Below are positions 26,252 to 40,100 of a stretch of DNA of 64,000 nucleotides, piece after piece. A program made the position numbers and the translations under genes. Every line of letters begins with the position of its first letter. Within the stretch, counting starts at the first letter, position 1. Source of the stretch: Mimachlamys varia (Eukaryota; Mollusca; Bivalvia; Pectinida; Pectinidae); assembly GCA_947623455.1 (NCBI GenBank), contig OX392532.1, positions 31,780,792 through 31,844,791 of the forward strand, read 5' to 3'. A model generated the notes under the pieces. That model did no database searches. It was not told where the DNA came from and saw only the letters and a program-made list of their open reading frames with translations.

Positions 26252-26400
26252 CAACCAGCCCTAAGTTTTTATGGAGAATCTTTCTACTGAATTTTGCTAC
26301 AAGCTTTTCTACCCCTAGTTTCAAAGATCTAAAATCAGACATCTAAGTGATCAAAATTATAGACTATTTTTTTAATTATGCAATATTTAATGCAATGTTT
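26252..26400 (+). repeat. Dispersed repeat, related to 62515-62750
   Basis: TTTTTATGGAGAATCTTTCT, CTACTGAATTTTGCTAC and AATCAGACATCTAAGTGATC are shared with the other copy, which has a long insertion in the middle. Confidence 0.65.
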
Positions 26401-29400
26401 AATATTCTATAGATGGGAGCCAAAGTCTAGCTTTGTGCCTACCAGGGCTTGGGTGGAAATGGTAGTGTAACGGTTCAAGGACAATATTAATGTTACTAAT
26501 GTGGTGATGGCTAGATCTATATTTCAGCAGACAAAGTGGGAGGGGGCATTAAGGAAGGAAGGAGGGAGTGGGGGGGTGGGGGGGGTGGAGGAAGTGGATA
26601 TGGGGAAGCAAGAAGAAGTCATGATGATTTTGCCTGCTGGAATTCTAACCGACACAAAACAGATTACTGTAACACACTTAACAGCACACAGAACATCTTT
26701 CATGGTGATCAATCTACCAGCGGGGAACACATCAATAACCCCCCTCCCGACCACTTAGCTCCTTTAGTGGAACCACTGACCACATAAACCTGCTGTCCAG
26801 TAAAAGATGTGTGGTCACTCAGCTCTCTGTTTGGATGTAATCACATGACCATGCATGGCTACTGGCCACTGTCCATCTTCATCAGGCTGACCCTAATTAA
26901 GCTTGCAAGTTCTACTTTGAGAGCACATTTACAGAAACTCCTAGCCCAAACTGAGTATTCTGGTCTAAACTATATGACTATATAAATGATAGCAGTTAGT
27001 GAAACACAATATCCCACTTCACAAAACTATAAAACTATAATTTTATATTTTAGCCATAGCAGGAAAAGTTCCCAATGCATAGACATTTTTTTGGCAGTGT
27101 CAATATGAAAATCCTTAAGTTATATGTCCATTATAAAAAGGACAATTACAGTCCAAAATATCTCCATGCATCAATGAGATATTTTCTGCCAATACGAATG
27201 ACAACAACACCAATCATGCCCACTTTCAATATTTTTACTTTTTGTGTTTTTCATTCCTGTGTTATTGAATACCCGTCCCCTCCAGCTGTCCAGGTCCAGA
27301 AGTCAACATAATTTTGGCCAGTACCAGAAAGTGAGAAAAGGAAAGACCATATACCACATGTTTTGGTCACAGAATTTAAATTTCATTTATTCACTTAATC
27401 GTGTAAAGGGTACACGATGATTATTATTGAATACTCTTATGACATAGTTTATATTTTGTATCATTCCTTATCGTGTGATTAATGAAAGGATGTTTAGCGA
27501 AACTTCTGATACACTAAATCGTAGTGCTAACGAAGTGTTTGTTTTTCTGTTTACGTTTTTAACTGCGGAGAGTCACAAACTTAAAAACTGACAGCTACAT
27601 TTATACAAGAATAAAGAATCAAAAACATCCAGAATTTCATTTTGATGGTACATTTCTACTGGTTCAGTGAAAACATGGCCAAAAGACTCCCACAGTAATA
27701 ACACGGCCCAAACAATTCCATCTAAGAGATTATTCCTGATCGTATATTGACATTTGCATGCCTTGTTAAAAGCCCAAGGGGAATGAGGAGGTATCCCTTA
27801 CACTTCGTACCTATAATATTATAATGGTTTACCCTGGAGGGATTTCATTGCTTCCCTGTGACGGCTGCCCGTCTCACGAAACTCAATTTTGTGCGTCCCT
27901 ATTTACGATACCTTGGGAATGGCCACTTTGCTGTACAACTGTCTGGGTATTACAATCACTGTCCCCAGACTTGGAGATGTTGGGGTTAAGTCTGAGTTCT
28001 AAAATCGGAGTTTATCTACAGCAAGCAGACATCTTGTCCATGTGGGGACAACAAATCACCATTATTCCAGCATCTGGAGCATCATAAAGCATGAGTCTCC
28101 ATAGTAACTGCATACAAATAATCAATTACTCATCAATTACGTCAATTAGAGATCTGTTAACTGTTTGCATTTGAACATATAGACTGAACAACAGGGTTTT
28201 GTGTATTCAAAAAGTTTTTTCAGTACGTTTTCTTCAAATAATGTCTGTTATGTCTAAAAAGACAGTTACAAACAGATAATCCAGATTATGGATTAAACAT
28301 TTGCAGCAAGCAGGAAATATACTAGCATGGGCACCTGACATTGCCTCCGCATTTTTGAAGGCAAACGGAAGATATGATTGTCCTTTCTTTTGCATTTTGT
28401 TTTTATTCCAAAATTCTTCAAGCTGACTTTTCCAATTATTCTAATTTTCCACTTCATTCTTTGTTTCTCTTGTGGCTTTCCTGTGTTACCCTAAATCTCT
28501 GTAATATTTTTGATCACTTATCAAATAATTTGAATTTTTCCACTTTGGTTTTTGTGTTGCAATCTAAAATTTATTTAAACGGCATTCAATTCATAAAAGG
28601 CTCAAAGAAATAGTTTAATGTTTTTGACTAATCCATACATCGATATTTCGGACCGCAATCCCCAAAGGAAAACATTGCGTCAAGACAGTATAATCTTCAC
28701 CTTCAATCTCCTTACAGAAATTTTACACCATATCCTTTCCACTTATTCCTTATCTTTGTAGCGATAAAAATCAATTTCCGTTGACTGAAAAGAGGAAAAA
28801 ATAACACAAAAGGAAGTCAAAAGGAATTAACCGATTTCATTTCCTGCTAGACTGGCATAGTTGTGCAGCTGAAATATAATGCAAACCTAATTATACTAAT
28901 AGACTGGGGGCTGATGATGAGAGGCCGGTACCAGTGGGTGGCAGACACAGCCTATAATAGTCACCGTGGATAAGTTTACTGTAATATGGCTGTCTGTGTT
29001 AAAATGTCGCTTTGATATTTTAAGTGCATTGCATTTGAACAGTTCAATAAATATCGTGAAAAACTAACTCTGCATTAGCACTTACCATCACAGAGGAAAT
29101 ATTAGTCGACAGAAAACAAATACATAGTATTTGAAGAGACTAAATAAATACAGGATAAGCACAGCACTTAAAGCAAAATATAAAATACCCTGACCAAAAA
29201 CATAATTATCTGAAGAGAGGAAAATGACATCAGAATTTCATTGAATAGAAGTCATGAAGTATCAGATTGATAGGTTTGTGTGAGGAAAGAACGTCAAAAC
29301 CAATCGCAAAACAACCAATAAAAAATTTAAGCTGGGTATCTGAGATCAACTAGAAATTGGCATTAACTGGTCAGGTGGGCCGGGGATAGAAGTTAGTTTT

Positions 29401-29812
29401 CTTCCACAGATTGAATGAAAATTGATATAAAAAAAAGACAAATTCAAATACAAGGTATTCCAGCTGTCATATGTTTTTAATGAATATATGAATAGTTTTT
29501 AAAGTTCATACATTTTTCAACTTATCTGGGAATTTGAAATGATTGAACTACATCTGAATGAATGTGAATTAAATTTGAAGACTTTTAGACAAATATGTAA
29601 AAACCTCAATATTATTAAATTGATTGAATCACGCTAAAATGCATAGATCTACCTCCTGGAAAAACAGAGCTAAAAAACATAAGATAAGTTACACTTTTCT
29701 TTTTTGTTTCCAATTCCTCAGGCAACAGCTAGCTAATTAAAGGTCAATAGAAGATCTTATTCATGGAAAAGTTTGGGCAAAAAAGGGGAGATTGACAATT
29801 AAGTGCCACACT

Positions 29813-30016
29813 AGACATAAACTTTGCTTATTTTACAACAATTATGAAACAAAAGGGTCTTATTGTGAGAGGAAACCAGAATACCTGGAGAAAACACACG
29901 TGAGAGGGCAGGTGACTTCATTATCATTTCACGTCCGGTCGAGGAATCAAACCCCGGGCGCCTTGGTGAATTTGCGCCCCAGGCAAGTATGCTATCCACT
30001 GCACCACCCGACCACT
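29813..30016 (-). mobile_element. SINE with tRNA-Glu-like head, second copy
   Basis: Same family as the copy near 7.1 kb: the same head (GGTCGGGTGGTGCAGTGGAT on the minus strand), core and tail. It is more diverged. The B box region reads GGTTTGATTCC, and there are small insertions near the A box. I see no clear target-site duplication. It lies in intron 3. Confidence 0.8.
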
Positions 30017-30120
30017 CATATTACCAAAATGTAACAACCCAGAGAAAGTTTAAAATTTACACTAGATCATAATATTCCATGTTTGGGTTGATTTTATTTT
30101 ATTCGGGGATTCTGCTGTTT

Positions 30121-30212
30121 TTAACTCATTCACCCCTGAAGACACATTTGAACTCTTCCAATTCAAAGGTTGGCATGGTTCATTATTAAATTTCAGGGGT
30201 GAATGAGTTTTT
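30121..30212 (+). mobile_element. 90-bp foldback element, best forward copy
   Basis: TTAACTCATTCACCCCTGAA at one end and TTCAGGGGTGAATGAGTT at the other. The internal arm TTTGAACTCTTCCAATTC faces GGTTGGCATGGTTCATTA. Confidence 0.85.
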
Positions 30213-30235
30213 GTCTTATCAACACCTAATGTCAT

Positions 30236-30325
30236 TTAACTCATTCACCCCTGAAATTTCATAATGAACTGTTCCAAACTTTCAACAGGAAGGGTTCAAA
30301 TGTATCTTCAGCAGTGGATGAGTTG
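30236..30325 (-). mobile_element. 90-bp foldback element, opposite orientation to its neighbour
   Basis: TTAACTCATTCACCCCTGAA, ATTTCATAATGAACTGTTCC, and CAGTGGATGAGTTGAG. It lies 23 bp from the copy at 30121-30212, in inverted orientation. Confidence 0.8.
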
Positions 30326-30601
30326 AGGATGTGCTTTTAAGTGTGTTGTGTATGCAGAAGACAAGTATTCTCCAAATAAGCTAACCTGAGGACATGAAGA
30401 TATAAAACGTCTGTAGTACCTTTCCGAATCACAAACAAAATACACATGCACACTTAGCAGTGACATCTGTGTTCAAAACCACCAGACAATATTCCATTAT
30501 CTCTGTACAAAGGTACGAATTTTCCCTCGTACACTAAAGATATAGTGGGAAACATCAATATCCTTTAAAACTGAAAGTACTTTGAGTTCATCCATTTTTT
30601 A

Positions 30602-30901
30602 TCAGCTTGGTTTAAAAGCAGTACTTATGGGAATCTTGGGTCTTGGGCAGATGCGCAGGTTCATGGTATATCTTGGATAATAGTACAGATAGTCTTCAAT
30701 CTTGTGCCAACAACGTGAAGATATACCGAACACTTGCATGTCGGCACGGAGGACAGCAGGTGCTCCTGCTAAAATAACTCTAGCAATCTTGTTTACAATA
30801 TTGACCAATTTACCAAAATTTCTGTATAACATCAATATTTCAGGGGATAGACATTTTACCATTAATTCGGAAAGAGGAGAAAACACTTTTTGGAATTGCA
30901 A
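30602..30901 (-). CDS. Unrecognised coding-like ORF in intron 3
   Basis: A 99-residue open frame with unusually protein-like composition for this AT-rich sequence: IARVILAGAPAVLRADMQV and CWHKIEDYLYYYPRYTMNL in its second half. An acceptor-like TGATGTTATACAG lies inside it near 30825, so the coding part could be a last exon ending at the stop near 30602. I do not recognise the family. It does not resemble TMEM132 or a reverse transcriptase. It could be an old transposon or retrocopy fragment, or chance. Confidence 0.2.
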   Translation of the reverse strand: MQFQKVFSPLSELMVKCLSPEILMLYRNFGKLVNIVNKIARVILAGAPAVLRADMQVFGISSRCWHKIEDYLYYYPRYTMNLRICPRPKIPISTAFKPS

Positions 30902-31430
30902 TTTCTCATCAAAGTCTTTTTTTATGTGACAACTAGAACATACTCATGTCAATATCTTTTCTTGAATTCAAATCCTTGGGACATTATCATGAAAAGAACA
31001 AACAGGGTTTCAAATGAAGCAGAATTCTGCTTCAAATACCCATATTTTCTAATATAAGACCCCTAAAATCTGAACACCTGGGTCCCCAGGACCAGCTTAA
31101 ATGATAACTGAAAAAAAAAAAAATCCAAATTTAAATGATGTTTATGACTTTCAGCAAAGAATACTAAAAATTATCATTTATGAGGACCCCCAATATTCAA
31201 TCAATGGGGTCCAAAAGACTCAAAAATTGGACTGTAAAACCCTGAACAAGTACAAACATTAGTTTTCTGTCATTCTGCCTTTTCACCATTCTGAATGATG
31301 ATGAAAAATTTATCCTGAGGATGACAATTTCTCGAAAGTCAATTTAACAATGGGTCTAATGGAGTTTATCTATGGAGTCCAAATATATCATTACGCAAAC
31401 AAATCCTGGTCTATGTTACTCTGATCTTGA

Positions 31431-31530
31431 TTAACTTATTCAGTCCTGAATTAAGGCAGAATCCGTTGAAATCATCCAATTCAAAAGTTGAAATAGTTCA
31501 TTATGTAATTTCTGGGGTGGATGAGATAAC
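31431..31530 (+). mobile_element. 90-bp foldback element, diverged
   Basis: TTAACTTATTCAGTCCTGAA, CAAAAGTTGAAATAGTTC, and TTTCTGGGGTGGATGAGATAA. Confidence 0.65.
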
Positions 31531-32200
31531 TCCAATATTTTCATTGAAAAATTAAAATAAAAAAAAAAATATCACTCCAGATATCAGATACTGCTTGCTG
31601 TTAAACATTGAGGTTGCCAGCTTGGAAAATTACTGTAACCAGAACGTGGAATTGTTTCCATACAAAATCCATTACCCTTTTGCTCCGACACTTTACTCTC
31701 ATTAAATCAGGCTTGTCTCTAACCCATCAAACTTTGAAATTGTTGAACTTCAGACAAATGTGAGTTTTTCAGACTCCACGTAATTTGAGTGTGATGTCAT
31801 TGCTCCTATAGACGCTAAACTTTCATCACACCTTAAATTTCTTTCTACCTAAAATTTGTTTCGAGACAAAAGAACAATTTTTCTGGCTAAAACGTCATGA
31901 GTGTAGTATAAATTGCACTCGTAAGATTTTTTTGTTTGTTCATTACTTCAATGCCACAAGTACAGGAATCAGGGAAGTTGATATAATTACATGGCCCAAA
32001 CGAGCTCCGTTCCACACCCGAGTAATGGTAGGATGTACTTGTACACCCAGAGCTGTCGAACTCGCCCCTCAAAGCTGATCAGGTTTTGTTATTTTCTCTA
32101 TAATTGCACACGTAAGTCCCCACGCTCCAAGTGAAGAACACGATTAATTTTGCGTCGTACTCTCTTTCCAGAGGTGTATATCGATCGTTGCCACCTACAA

Positions 32201-32214
32201 ACACTAGATGGCGC
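32201..32214 (+). promoter_or_regulatory. CTCF-like motif in intron 3
   Basis: ACACTAGATGGCGC fits the CTCF core consensus CCASYAGRKGGCRS at 13 of 14 positions. CTCF is present across bilaterians, including molluscs (established). The surrounding 31.9-32.5 kb is richer in G+C than its flanks, which may mark a regulatory region. A single motif is weak evidence. Confidence 0.3.
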
Positions 32215-35200
32215 TTGTGTTGGGGAGTCGATAGGCTGGCATACTGACTTCCGAATCATGGTTTGTTTGGTCTGACATCTAACTGCCCGAGAGTTGCTCT
32301 CTCTCCGAAAAAATAAATACACAGATTTGTATGAAATCACCATTGATCTGCCAGGGGAGAAAGACAGGCCACTCCTGCTCTGACTTTTAGTTCTGTTATA
32401 AATCTCGCATCATTAGATGTCCTCAGTGCAAATTTCCCCAGACTGGAAATGTTGCTCGCCCAAATCCTGATTAACTTTGCAAACAACAAGAGTGTCATTA
32501 TCACCCAATTAATAATCTGTCCCCTGACTGAACAACATTCCAACACAGCACTTCAAACTCTTCACATTACCCACGCCTTTCATTTTTGTCTTACGGCCAA
32601 ATGAAAAAAAAGTTTGTGTTTCTGTGATGTACCCAAATTTTTAGTGCCAAACCAAACGATATTTGGCAATATTCAAGGAAGCAGTGTTAAAATAAGACTT
32701 CATATACTCTCCAACATAAACAAATAAAAAGTTTTTATATTTTGTTACAAAAATCATCATTCATTTATTATGTCTGGGTCGCCGTATTTAACCATTTGCA
32801 TTATAAGTGTGTTTTGTTGAATGTTAAACAAAACCTGTGAGTCTACACTTCCCGGAAGTGTTGTTCTTGTCCCTTTATCTATTTAATTCTTCTCTCATTT
32901 CACTAGTCATTAAATTATAAATTTGATTACCAAAGCCGTATCACACATTTAATAATTCACGCAACTGAATGGATATCTATTTTCACAAAACCAGTAAATA
33001 TTGCACCATCACAAAATGACTGCACTGGTTCATTTAAATTGCATTTGAACTTTCAAATTCTCCATTTCAGTTGTCAATTTTATATTTCTTTTTTTGTTTT
33101 AGAGCTGGTACTGTCGTAGGACATGTCATTGGATCAAAATAAAAATTATTGCAGATTTTTGTTCTGAATGAATGTAATGTGAATACAAAGACACCTAATC
33201 TCAAATCCAAACATTTAAATTGGAATATGAAACATATATTGGATTATAAAACTGCCAAATCAGCAAAACTTCCCGCCCAGGAAGGTCAGAAAATATTTAT
33301 GGTCCTTTCAGGGCAGAGCCCATTCCAGACTCCATTTTCCTTACATACCAAAAGGTTATTTCTATGCAGACCTTTCACAAACTTCCTAATACATCAGTAT
33401 TTCACCAGACCTGCAAGATATATGAGTAGTTGAGTGGTCCCATAGGAAAAGCATTGTACTCTTCCGGACAACTGTTCAATGGTTATACACAGTCATTGGT
33501 AATCTTCCAATATACGTTTCTGCCAAAGTACTGTCATCTTCACAAGATTTCAATTCTCTCAAAATAAATTCATACATTGCAAGAATAAACATGTTTTTAC
33601 ACATTTATCCTTATTTTGAATCCTAAAACAAAGAAATTTGAACGACATTTCTGAATTGAAATATATTTGAAGGAGGATATTTTTGTTTTCACGACTATAT
33701 GCTTATGCTTGTCATATTTCAGCATCTGCAGCAAACAAAGTATGTCGGCATCAAAAATTCATGGCTACCAGGCACCTTCCTCAGACAAGTCAATTAAACC
33801 CATTCTGCATGTATGGTTTTGATGCTACAAGGGAATATTAACTGGGTTAAAATATGCTTCAGAACTAAGCGGGTTCAGTAACTAACGGTCAAATTGGCCT
33901 TAGCACATCAACTTCTTGATTTAGTCCTATTGGATCCCCCTAATGGCCCAATGGCACACTAGCAAATATATGTCAAGGATACATCTCTGGTTTCCTATTT
34001 AGATCATAGAAACTGATTTTACAGTTTTCAGTCATGCATTTGAGCACTAATGCTTTACATACAAGCTGAAGGCTACTTTTTTTACTAAGAGAAGTCGCCA
34101 TTTTTCTTTAATCTTCTTTTCTCTAAATCTATTTTATTTTTTTATTTTTTAATTTAGATAAAATTCTGATAAGTTGCCAAATTCTCTGAGAACCAAACTG
34201 TTAAGCATATTTTAAATGTCATATGTTGCTACCCATTTATACAGCTACTCTTTAGTTTTATTGAACATCAATACAGTTTATCTTACAGCATATCCTGAAT
34301 GTTAACAATAAACTTCTGGTCGCATCCATTTTATAAAAAAACATGAAGGTTGATCAACTTTAATTTGCAGCGTTAAAATTGTCACAGCTGCAATCTTTTA
34401 ATTCTGCTATAGTACTTCATTTCATACAAAATCTATAGCTATAAAACAAAATACTACAATCCCACAGAATCTATTCATATAGATAATTGTTATTTTAATT
34501 GTTAGATTAACATGTTCTGTACCTATGAATCGTTGAAATATTGTCTATGAATAGTTTAAAGGGATTTGACCATATGCTTGATTCATCTTTAGAATATAAG
34601 ATACATGCTATAAAATCAATTTCCTTAAAGCATTCAAGCATCTGTATTCTTTCCCCTTTCTGTAGCTGTATATAAATCTACTGGAATATATATTCTGTGT
34701 TTCTGAGAAAGACCGTAATGACTAAATTGCTTTGCTTGGTTCGGATACACTGAACAGTATAAGAATACAATCATGTGCAGAACGTATCTTAACTCTTGCT
34801 CCGGGAAGAAAAATCAATGTGTTGGTTGGAGGTCCAAGAGGAAATATATAACCACTAATCACAGGTCTTCATAGAAACGCACGTAGTTGTTCAACCTCCA
34901 AGTCTGACCAGGGCCGCGAAAGATTGACCGAATTATTGATGATTGCTAACCAATGACTGTCCCTGGTATTTCTGGCCGATTCTGTGATTTTATCAATGAA
35001 TACCGTTTAATTCCACATAACCCCAACTCAATAAAGACGATATGAATCGCCAAGTTCAGCTAAGATTTCTTTCACTTTTCATTTTCTTTTGTAAGAATAA
35101 TTCTTACTGACTTCTCTTTTATCCTACAAATTAATAAAAGGAATATAGCAATTGTATTAAATATCCATATGAAAAGCACAAATAATTGGTTTGTTGTTGA

Positions 35201-36977
35201 TCTCTTTATATATATATATATATATACTGGTTTGAAATAACATAATCAGTTAAAAAGTGATTCTGCTAAGAACTGCAGTTTGGTCTGTGTTTCTGATTTC
35301 CGTTCCTTCACTATAATTTAAGAAATATTGATCTATATGTATAAACTACCACATTATTTTAGATTCACATTTCGACTAAATAAGAAACTGTTACCTAGCT
35401 AGGACAGAAGTGTTCATTTCAATCCCTCGTCACTTTCATTGTACTTAAAGTGTCACTATTGGAAGATGTATATATATATATATCAAGAAAGTTTTCTTCA
35501 TCATTTTATCAGGCCTTCCGAACTATCTTCATATTTGGATGAAATAATTTCAAGTCAATTCGCTATATATAAGGTGTTTTGCTGTAAGACAATGTCTAGT
35601 TAAATAGTTGCATACATTTATATTTACATCTATGTAAGAATAAAACATAACAATAATTCTCCCCCTCCCCTAAACTTGGTGACAATCCTTACAGCCAGTA
35701 ATTACATTCGGCCTGGTCAGGGGCCACGTGAATACATTAACCCGAGGCTAATGTAATAAGGTCTGGGGAGGTGAAGTGAAGTTCACGCTAATAAAACACA
35801 GCCATTAAACCTAGGTGATAAGGTGGTAGAGAGGACCTCCATCCTATCTCACTCAGCATTTAACAGTGTATCATCTCAGGTAAACACTGTGGTAAGTGTT
35901 CCCATCACATGATGGCTGCCTTTCATCAGAGAAAAACGGAGATTTAAATCAGAAATGAGGCTTGAAGGAGGGTAAAGGATCATTGATTGATAGAAAGGGG
36001 GATCATTTGAGAGAAAAGTAGAAAATTTAAGAATGAGGCTAATATTTTCATATATTTCACCAGTGCAGGAAATATTTAAAACTTAATTGATAGAGTGCTA
36101 CAAACACTGAGCTTTCCTTTCTATTTTTCCTACAAATAACACTTTTTTATCTTTTTCAATCTTTTTTTCAGATAACAATTAGTTGTTAAACCTGGATCCA
36201 AATCAATTTTTTGTCATTTTTTACTTCGCATATATATATCTATATCATTTATATCAGTTTACAAAAATACTGTTATTTAATCATTTTTTTCATTAAAATA
36301 GTTTTTTGTATTAATTATACAATTATTCATGGGATTTACTACATTAATAATTTTTCAGCTAACATGTACATCTCAGGTAAAAAGTCATGAAAAATATAGT
36401 TCCTCACACCACGTTCATAACCAACGATTACATCTCGCTGACAATCTTTACTGCTCCTCATAAAATACAGAGAATATTCAATGGAAGCATTACTGTAAGG
36501 GAAAAAACGAAGAAAATGCTTGCCAAACCGGCAATTATTATCCAAAAATAGTTCTTAGCTGTTGCAGAGGAAATTGACGTCAGTTATTTGAATGGTTGCT
36601 AAAAATAAAATCTGCCTCTTTTTTTTTTACTTTTCTTAATAGCATAAACACTGACCATACTTGGGTTTTAGTGAAATGGGAAAAGCGAAGTTTCTAGACA
36701 ACAATCTCACACTGATCGATTCCTTGTCTGACTGAGTTGAACAAGAGAAACAAGGATGGACTGGAAAGCTGTGTTCTCAAACCATTTTCAAAAGAATGGA
36801 TTCCTGATGGATACACATCCAGAATCGGAAATCAAATAGACCAATTAACTTTATTTATCCTATTACACACTTACTACCAGTTTTTTTCCCCAGGAAAAAT
36901 AAACATGTGCATGATATGTCTAGTCATATAAAGAAAACGCTTTTTAAATCGTTTTAAATCTTAGTTTTTATTAGAGC

Positions 36978-37130
36978 ATTGAACTGCTTTCAGTTGGCAT
37001 TTATAGGCAATATGAATGCCAATTGGACAAAAGGCAAATTCAATGAAGTGTGCTGGCACTTCATGTTCAATTAGCCTTTGTCCAGCTGGAATTCAAATTG
37101 CCAATTAATACCAACTAAAAGCAGTTCAAT
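36978..37130. mobile_element. Foldback (hairpin) element, 153 bp
   Basis: ATTGAACTGCTTTCAGTTGG at the left pairs with CCAACTAAAAGCAGTTCAAT at the right. Arms are about 72 bp with about ten mismatches and meet at CACTTCAT/ATGAAGTG around a TGCTGG loop. Confidence 0.8.
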
Positions 37131-40100
37131 ACTTGTATTGACCTTTTTTAGAATTTGTCCATCTCATAGAAAAATTAAAATCATACGTTTTTATATCTAA
37201 GCATTTAGCTTAAATGATGTATACTTAAATTGTGTGTGCTTGTTCAATGAATAGAACAGCCATCCCCTTGAAACGGACAGTGGTATCCATTAAGAAATAT
37301 GATGTCCTACCTAATAATGATGGTGTCAATGGCTTTCACAACCATATGAATGCCAACAAAATTCTATACGGTTATATAAAGACAATGATATGCGATGGTA
37401 ATTATATTCTGAATTAAAGTTTTTTCTCAAACCTAAATGTCTGGATTTGCTCACTTCATATTTACAAACATATATATTTTCTTTTGGAGAACATTTGGGC
37501 TTCTGGGATTAAGAAACTAAAAGATGACAACAAGCAACCCAGGACCACCCACAGTTTTTTTTTTTTAACCATCAAGGTTATCAGGGTGTTTAATTATATC
37601 AACACCAAAAACCAAATATCCCTTATAAAGGATTTTTATGATCGATTGCCCAGCCCCTGGCCAGCTCCTAGTCAGATATGATGGACTGGAAGTCAATTAA
37701 ATAAATTAGATTGACCTTTACCATACGGATATGACATATCCCAGACAGTTCACCAAGCCCATTTGCTGTTTCTAATAAAATAAAAAGTTTTTTTATACTA
37801 ATGGTAGGAGACAACTACGTCAAGAGTTCTAGAGGGTGGCAATTACTCAGAAATCTCTGCCTGACTTCTCACTTCTGTGATCATCAGCAAAGATAGCTCC
37901 TGGCATTATTTCACTTTTGGCCTCTAAATCTCGTCATTTTATCCCATCAAAGGAAAATCAAATATTGAATAATTTGAGGCAATGGACATGTAGATACCAG
38001 GCCACAAATTATGACAATAAGGAACTGAAAAGAGGGGAAAATTTGCCCACCCAGTCACAAGTTTTGATTTTTTGAATATATGTATAATCAATTCTGGCCA
38101 AATTTTGAATGAGCCCTCTACATTTAATTACAATGTTCATGTATATTATACTGTTAACAAAGGTTTGATGTAAGGAAATGAATTTGGAAAAGGCAAAAAG
38201 GGTGCAAAAGAAATTGCAGCGAAAAATTCCTGTATATTTCTGTAGCACAGAAACATCCATAAGGTAGAATCCATGATAAAAAATTTGGTACGTTTTCGGC
38301 AACATTTTCAGCAGTAATAAAAGAAGAAGTTTGGATGTATGGCATCAATTATATGAATATACTTGGTTCATATTTTACAGAGCACAAGTGAAGCTGGGAC
38401 AAGATCTACACGGAATATTTCAGGATTATACTCAACTATGGGGGGGGGGGGGGGGGGGGGGGGAATAGGACACTGACTGATGACGTTTGTTAGTGCATGC
38501 ATAATGCATGATCACATCATGAACAAGTGTCTTGGCTGATTATCAGCGACAAGCGAAAAGGAAGAGCTTCTGAAGTAGGCTAGTCGCTCATGCATAAAGC
38601 ATTACCGCGACTGAGTAAACACTTTCTCTTTCTACAATCATTGTTATTTACTAGGAAGTTAGTATTGACCCAGCCAAAATAAGGGTGCCAGCGGCCAGGA
38701 AATGTGATGAATTTTCAAAACACACATCAATAAGCTGCATTAATATTTTATCATTTTCTTGTCACAATTCTCACAGAAATGTACAAGGAACAACCACAAT
38801 CAATGTATTGTTTACACTTTCGAAAATGTAATGATTACTCAAACTTTTCTTAGGCTAGTAATCAATAATTTACCTAATTTACCTACAGTCAGGAAAGCTA
38901 CTTCAGTCAAAAGTCCTTGTCCACGTCATTATGGTGCCTTTTTACAGACATCACTTTGTTTTTTTCCTCTTTTCTGGCTTTTGACAAACAACAATTATAA
39001 ATTCACCAATTCCTTTTCAAGTGTGTTTCCTGACAACTTTCCCATCAATGCTAGGCTTGTTAAAAAATTCATGTCTTACACTTTAGACTTGAAAGATTTT
39101 CCAAATCACAAACAACTTTTAATCAGAAGCCTCCGGTCTCAAATCAATGACCATAATTTCTGTTTTAAGTAAAACAATCAATGCAGATTAAGCTAGACTT
39201 ATCAAACAATATTTTGTCTAGCAATGTCAACTCACCTTCACAATCTAACCCCCAAAATAAAACTAATGCAGTTCATTAAAAAAACAAAAGAATATTTTTT
39301 AAAAATTAAAAATTACCAAATTGAAAATTGTTACGAAAAATAATTACCTGAATTCAATAAAAAGAAACATTTCAACAAATATTGATTTTGCTTTCAAAAA
39401 TTCTTCGTGAGCAAAACAAAATTTAGTTACTTGCAAGACCTTGTCAACGAGAAATAATTTGTCATGAGTAAAATGTTAAAGTAGTAAAAGAAACATGGAG
39501 ACAAAATAGCAGAAGTAGTAGCATTGAATGGAAGAACCAATACGTCAAAAATGAACGACTCCATGTAATGTGAAACATAAAGATGAAAAATAAAAGCTTT
39601 TCTATCTGTAACGAGTAAACTCCAATCATAAACCTACATCTCTAACAAAATTTAACTTACAATGTTCATGATCTAAAGTAATTCTGCTTCCAAATAAAAA
39701 TACAAGTCGCAGCATAAGTACTTTCACGGAGGAACAAGCTTTAACAAATCCAATTTAAGTATCTCTCGAGAGACTTTTATTTATTATCCTTAGCTTTCCA
39801 TTACTTTCAAGTCTTCCCTAATTTAAACTTAACTAGGACAAATAATTCTGCATGTAGTACCCATCAACCCCAATTCATCCATAGACTTTTCTTCAGAAAT
39901 CACTAATTAGTCAAATATTTCAGATAACATTTCTCCCTCTACAAACCAGTTGTTGGCTTATCATTATACAAGAACTGCTGTTAGTATACACAAGAGCCAA
40001 ATGGATGATGTTGAGGAGGAAACTATGGCTTGCATCAAGGGATTACAACGTTTTAGAAGAAGATTGGTCTATAGGATGGTGTGTTAGGCTGAGAACCCAC

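Noticed and set aside
35690..35920. Possible conserved non-coding element (TAAT-rich, few repeats)
   Set aside because: The impression rests only on composition. Without a second species there is nothing to support it.
38759..39172. 137-codon plus-strand ORF
   Set aside because: It begins at TTG and has AT-driven composition (N, F, L, S). No recognisable motif. One such ORF is expected by chance in 64 kb of AT-rich DNA.
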